Of a stretch of DNA of 7,650 nt, positions 6,443-7,650 are shown in pieces; position 1 is the stretch's first letter; each line of letters begins with the position of its first letter. The notes beneath the pieces were generated by a model. The model had not been told where the DNA came from, searched no databases, and was given only the letters and a program-made list of their open reading frames with translations. The DNA is from Actinomycetota bacterium (GTDB taxonomy: Bacteria; Actinomycetota; Humimicrobiia; Humimicrobiales; Humimicrobiaceae). The stretch is from positions 6,776 through 14,425 of the forward strand of contig PMCC01000122.1 of NCBI GenBank assembly GCA_003155275.1. The letters run 5' to 3'. The position numbers and the translations under genes are program-made.

Positions 6443-6495
6443 AATCTTAAATAAGATTAACTCACTGAACACTCCAAATGACTAAATTAAGATTA
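6443..6495. repeat. AATCTTA/TAAGATT repeats upstream of the ATPase gene
   Basis: AATCTTA (6443-6449) and TAAGATT (6452-6458) form an inverted repeat with a 2-base centre, and TAAGATTA recurs as a direct copy at 6488-6495, 36 bases from the first TAAGATTA (6452-6459). The arrangement lies in the gap before the importer genes, downstream of a TATAAT box on the minus strand, where a repressor operator could be placed. On the minus strand the inverted repeat is followed by TTTTTTGG, but it is too AT-rich to be a convincing terminator. Confidence 0.4.
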
Positions 6496-6518
6496 TTAAA
6501 AAAATCTGTTCTCCCTAT

Positions 6519-6524
6519 ATTATA
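6519..6524 (-). promoter_or_regulatory. Possible -10 box for the importer genes
   Basis: The minus strand reads TATAAT at 6524-6519 in a 206-bp gap between the isomerase and ATPase genes. No good -35 hexamer is found 16-18 bases upstream, so it would need an activator or is a chance match in AT-rich DNA. An imperfect palindrome, CCATACAGGTATAGG (6551-6565), lies 27 bases upstream of it and could be a regulator site. Confidence 0.22.
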
Positions 6525-6575
6525 ATAAAACTCTTAACTTTAAGATATTACCATACAGGTATAGGCATTTTTGAT

Positions 6576-7418
6576 TTACATACCATGACTTTTTAAAAAA
6601 GCCACCGATTTTTTCAAAATCTCCTCAGTACCAACCACTTCAAGCGTAGAGTGTGTAATACCGCATCCCTTAAGGACATCAACAACTCCGGCTATGTCTA
6701 TTACGCCATCTCCAACTGCTATTGTTGAAAATCCGCATCCAAATTGTTTTCCACGCTTTGGAATCCATTCTTCACCAAGATCCTTCCAATGTATATGATG
6801 GATCTTATCTTTAAGGGCTTTTGCCATTTCAACAGGATCAGTTCCTCCAAGCCATGAATTTCCTGTATCCATGTTTACACCCAGCACCGGACTATCGTCA
6901 AGCATCTTCATTATATCTTTCATTCCTTTTACAGTATCTGTCAACGGTCCATGCGGCTCCAACAAAATTTCAACACCATAATCTGCGGCAAGGCGGATTG
7001 GTTCATAGAGTTTTTCTGCGACTGAATAAACCTTATTTTCATAACTTAATTTTTCGGTCCATTCCAATTGCGGATCCTGGTCAGTGGTTACACAATACTT
7101 AACCCCTATAGCTGAAGCCATTTTTATAGCTTTCATCATTTCATGGGTCCCATATCTTTCAGGGGAAACAGGGTCAATAAGAACCCCATGCATGCAAACT
7201 GTTGATATTTCAAGCCCATACTTGTCAAACATCCTCTTAACATCGAAAGGATTGCTGTCAAGACTGACCGAAGCTACAAAACCTGCATTTGCACCCATTG
7301 AAGCACCATTATGAGTATCAGTAACATCTGCGCAATCGAATCCCATTTCTTTAATTCTTCTCAACTGATGTTCCATACCGCAGAAAGCATCCACAAGACA
7401 AAAAACACCGATTTTCAT
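6576..7418 (-). CDS. Sugar phosphate isomerase/epimerase family protein (xylose-isomerase-like TIM barrel)
   Basis: A complete 280-residue protein of the AP_endonuc_2 / xylose-isomerase-like barrel superfamily, whose soluble members isomerise, epimerise or dehydrate sugars and keto-inositols with a divalent metal. It starts MKIGVFCLVD and shows a barrel order typical of the family: MGFDCADV (25-32), EISTVCMHG (70-78), the ligand strand VEILLEPHG (149-157, Glu154), LGVNMDTGNSW (179-189, Asp184), IHHIHWKD (206-213, His210), VGDGVIDI (235-242) and STLEVVG (257-263, Glu260). Glu154, Asp184, His210 and Glu260 are the likely metal ligands, all present, so the enzyme should be active. AGAGG at 7426-7430, seven bases upstream, supports the start. 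It follows a probable dehydrogenase by 86 bp without a terminator and precedes the importer genes. An inosose dehydratase or ketose epimerase role is possible; the sequence does not decide. Confidence 0.9.
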   Translation of the reverse strand: MKIGVFCLVDAFCGMEHQLRRIKEMGFDCADVTDTHNGASMGANAGFVASVSLDSNPFDVKRMFDKYGLEISTVCMHGVLIDPVSPERYGTHEMMKAIKMASAIGVKYCVTTDQDPQLEWTEKLSYENKVYSVAEKLYEPIRLAADYGVEILLEPHGPLTDTVKGMKDIMKMLDDSPVLGVNMDTGNSWLGGTDPVEMAKALKDKIHHIHWKDLGEEWIPKRGKQFGCGFSTIAVGDGVIDIAGVVDVLKGCGITHSTLEVVGTEEILKKSVAFLKSHGM

Positions 7419-7504
7419 TTTTATACCTCTACTTGTTATGAAAATATTAAAAAAACAATTAAATCCATTAAGTGCTATAAAATATTACAACTAATATAAA
7501 TTTT

Positions 7505-7650
7505 TTAAAGATTCCAAAAATCAGGAATAAATATCTTTTCACTGCCCATCATAGAAGAATTGTTGCCTAAAACACCAGCGCTTGACCAGTTTGCAGCTTT
7601 CTCAGCGTCAATTGAACTGTCCCTGTTTTCAATTATTGACATGATGAATT
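7505..7650 (-). CDS. C-terminal end of a probable Gfo/Idh/MocA family oxidoreductase, 5' part outside window
   Basis: The minus strand is open from the window edge to TAA at 7507-7505, giving 47 residues: FIMSIIENRDSSIDAEKAAN is followed by WSSAGVLGNNSSMMGSEKIF and ends IPDFWNL. The pattern of Ser-Ile-Asn-like residues, ID-x-x-x-A-x-x-W, then a Gly-Glu-x-Ile-x-Ile-Pro tail is what I recall from the C-termini of sugar Gfo/Idh/MocA dehydrogenases. No catalytic residue lies in the visible part, so this rests on a short segment and on context. The next gene begins 86 bp downstream with no hairpin between, which suggests one transcript. Confidence 0.55.
   Translation of the reverse strand, partial: FIMSIIENRDSSIDAEKAANWSSAGVLGNNSSMMGSEKIFIPDFWNL

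Noticed and set aside
7419..7504. Promoter or terminator between the partial dehydrogenase and the isomerase
   Set aside because: The 86-bp gap is AT-rich with TATATT-like boxes but has no paired -35 and no hairpin; read-through is the simpler reading.
1..7650. CRISPR array, insertion sequence, tRNA gene or riboswitch
   Set aside because: No spaced identical repeats of CRISPR size, no transposase-like protein or terminal inverted repeats, no cloverleaf, and no recognisable conserved riboswitch core were seen on either strand.

Overview
The window reads as part of a carbohydrate (sugar, polyol or sugar-acid) uptake and oxidation locus from an AT-rich bacterium. Every gene I can support lies on the minus strand, so transcription runs from high to low coordinates. 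Strong Shine-Dalgarno sites, a lipoprotein-type binding protein with a long Ala/Thr/Glu linker, and pairing of a ribose-type ABC importer with Gfo/Idh/MocA dehydrogenases, xylose-isomerase-like proteins and a UROD-like protein suggest a fermentative or anaerobic bacterium, perhaps an uncultured low-GC lineage (Firmicutes-like or a low-GC actinobacterial or candidate-phylum group). That assignment is inference; no phylogenetic marker is present.

Layout in transcription order: (1) 7650-7505, the last 47 codons of a probable Gfo/Idh/MocA oxidoreductase; (2) 7418-6576, a complete sugar phosphate isomerase/epimerase-like TIM-barrel protein; (3) a 206-bp gap with possible regulatory repeats; (4) 6369-4879, a double-domain RbsA/MglA-type ATPase, overlapping by ATGA with (5) 4882-3794, an RbsC-type permease; (6) a 176-bp AT-rich leader with three perfect 13-bp tandem repeats, a good promoter candidate and an orphan Shine-Dalgarno; (7) 3617-2430, the substrate-binding lipoprotein; (8) a hairpin at 2342-2373; (9) a 56-codon C-terminal remnant of a second isomerase/epimerase whose front part is missing; (10) 1996-800, a complete Gfo/Idh/MocA oxidoreductase; (11) 800 to the window edge, the first 266 codons of a uroporphyrinogen-decarboxylase-like protein, joined to the dehydrogenase by TAATG.

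A reasonable working model: the importer (ATPase, permease, binding protein, in the same order as E. coli rbsA-rbsC-rbsB) brings in a sugar or polyol; NAD(P)-dependent Gfo/Idh/MocA enzymes oxidise it; TIM-barrel isomerase/epimerases rearrange the keto product. The substrate cannot be read from the sequence. The most unusual points are the decayed second isomerase between the binding protein and dehydrogenase, the UROD-like gene translationally coupled to a sugar dehydrogenase, the Asp-to-Gly change in that dehydrogenase's usual catalytic triad, and the structured leader of the binding-protein gene. I see no mobile element, CRISPR array, tRNA or rRNA gene.
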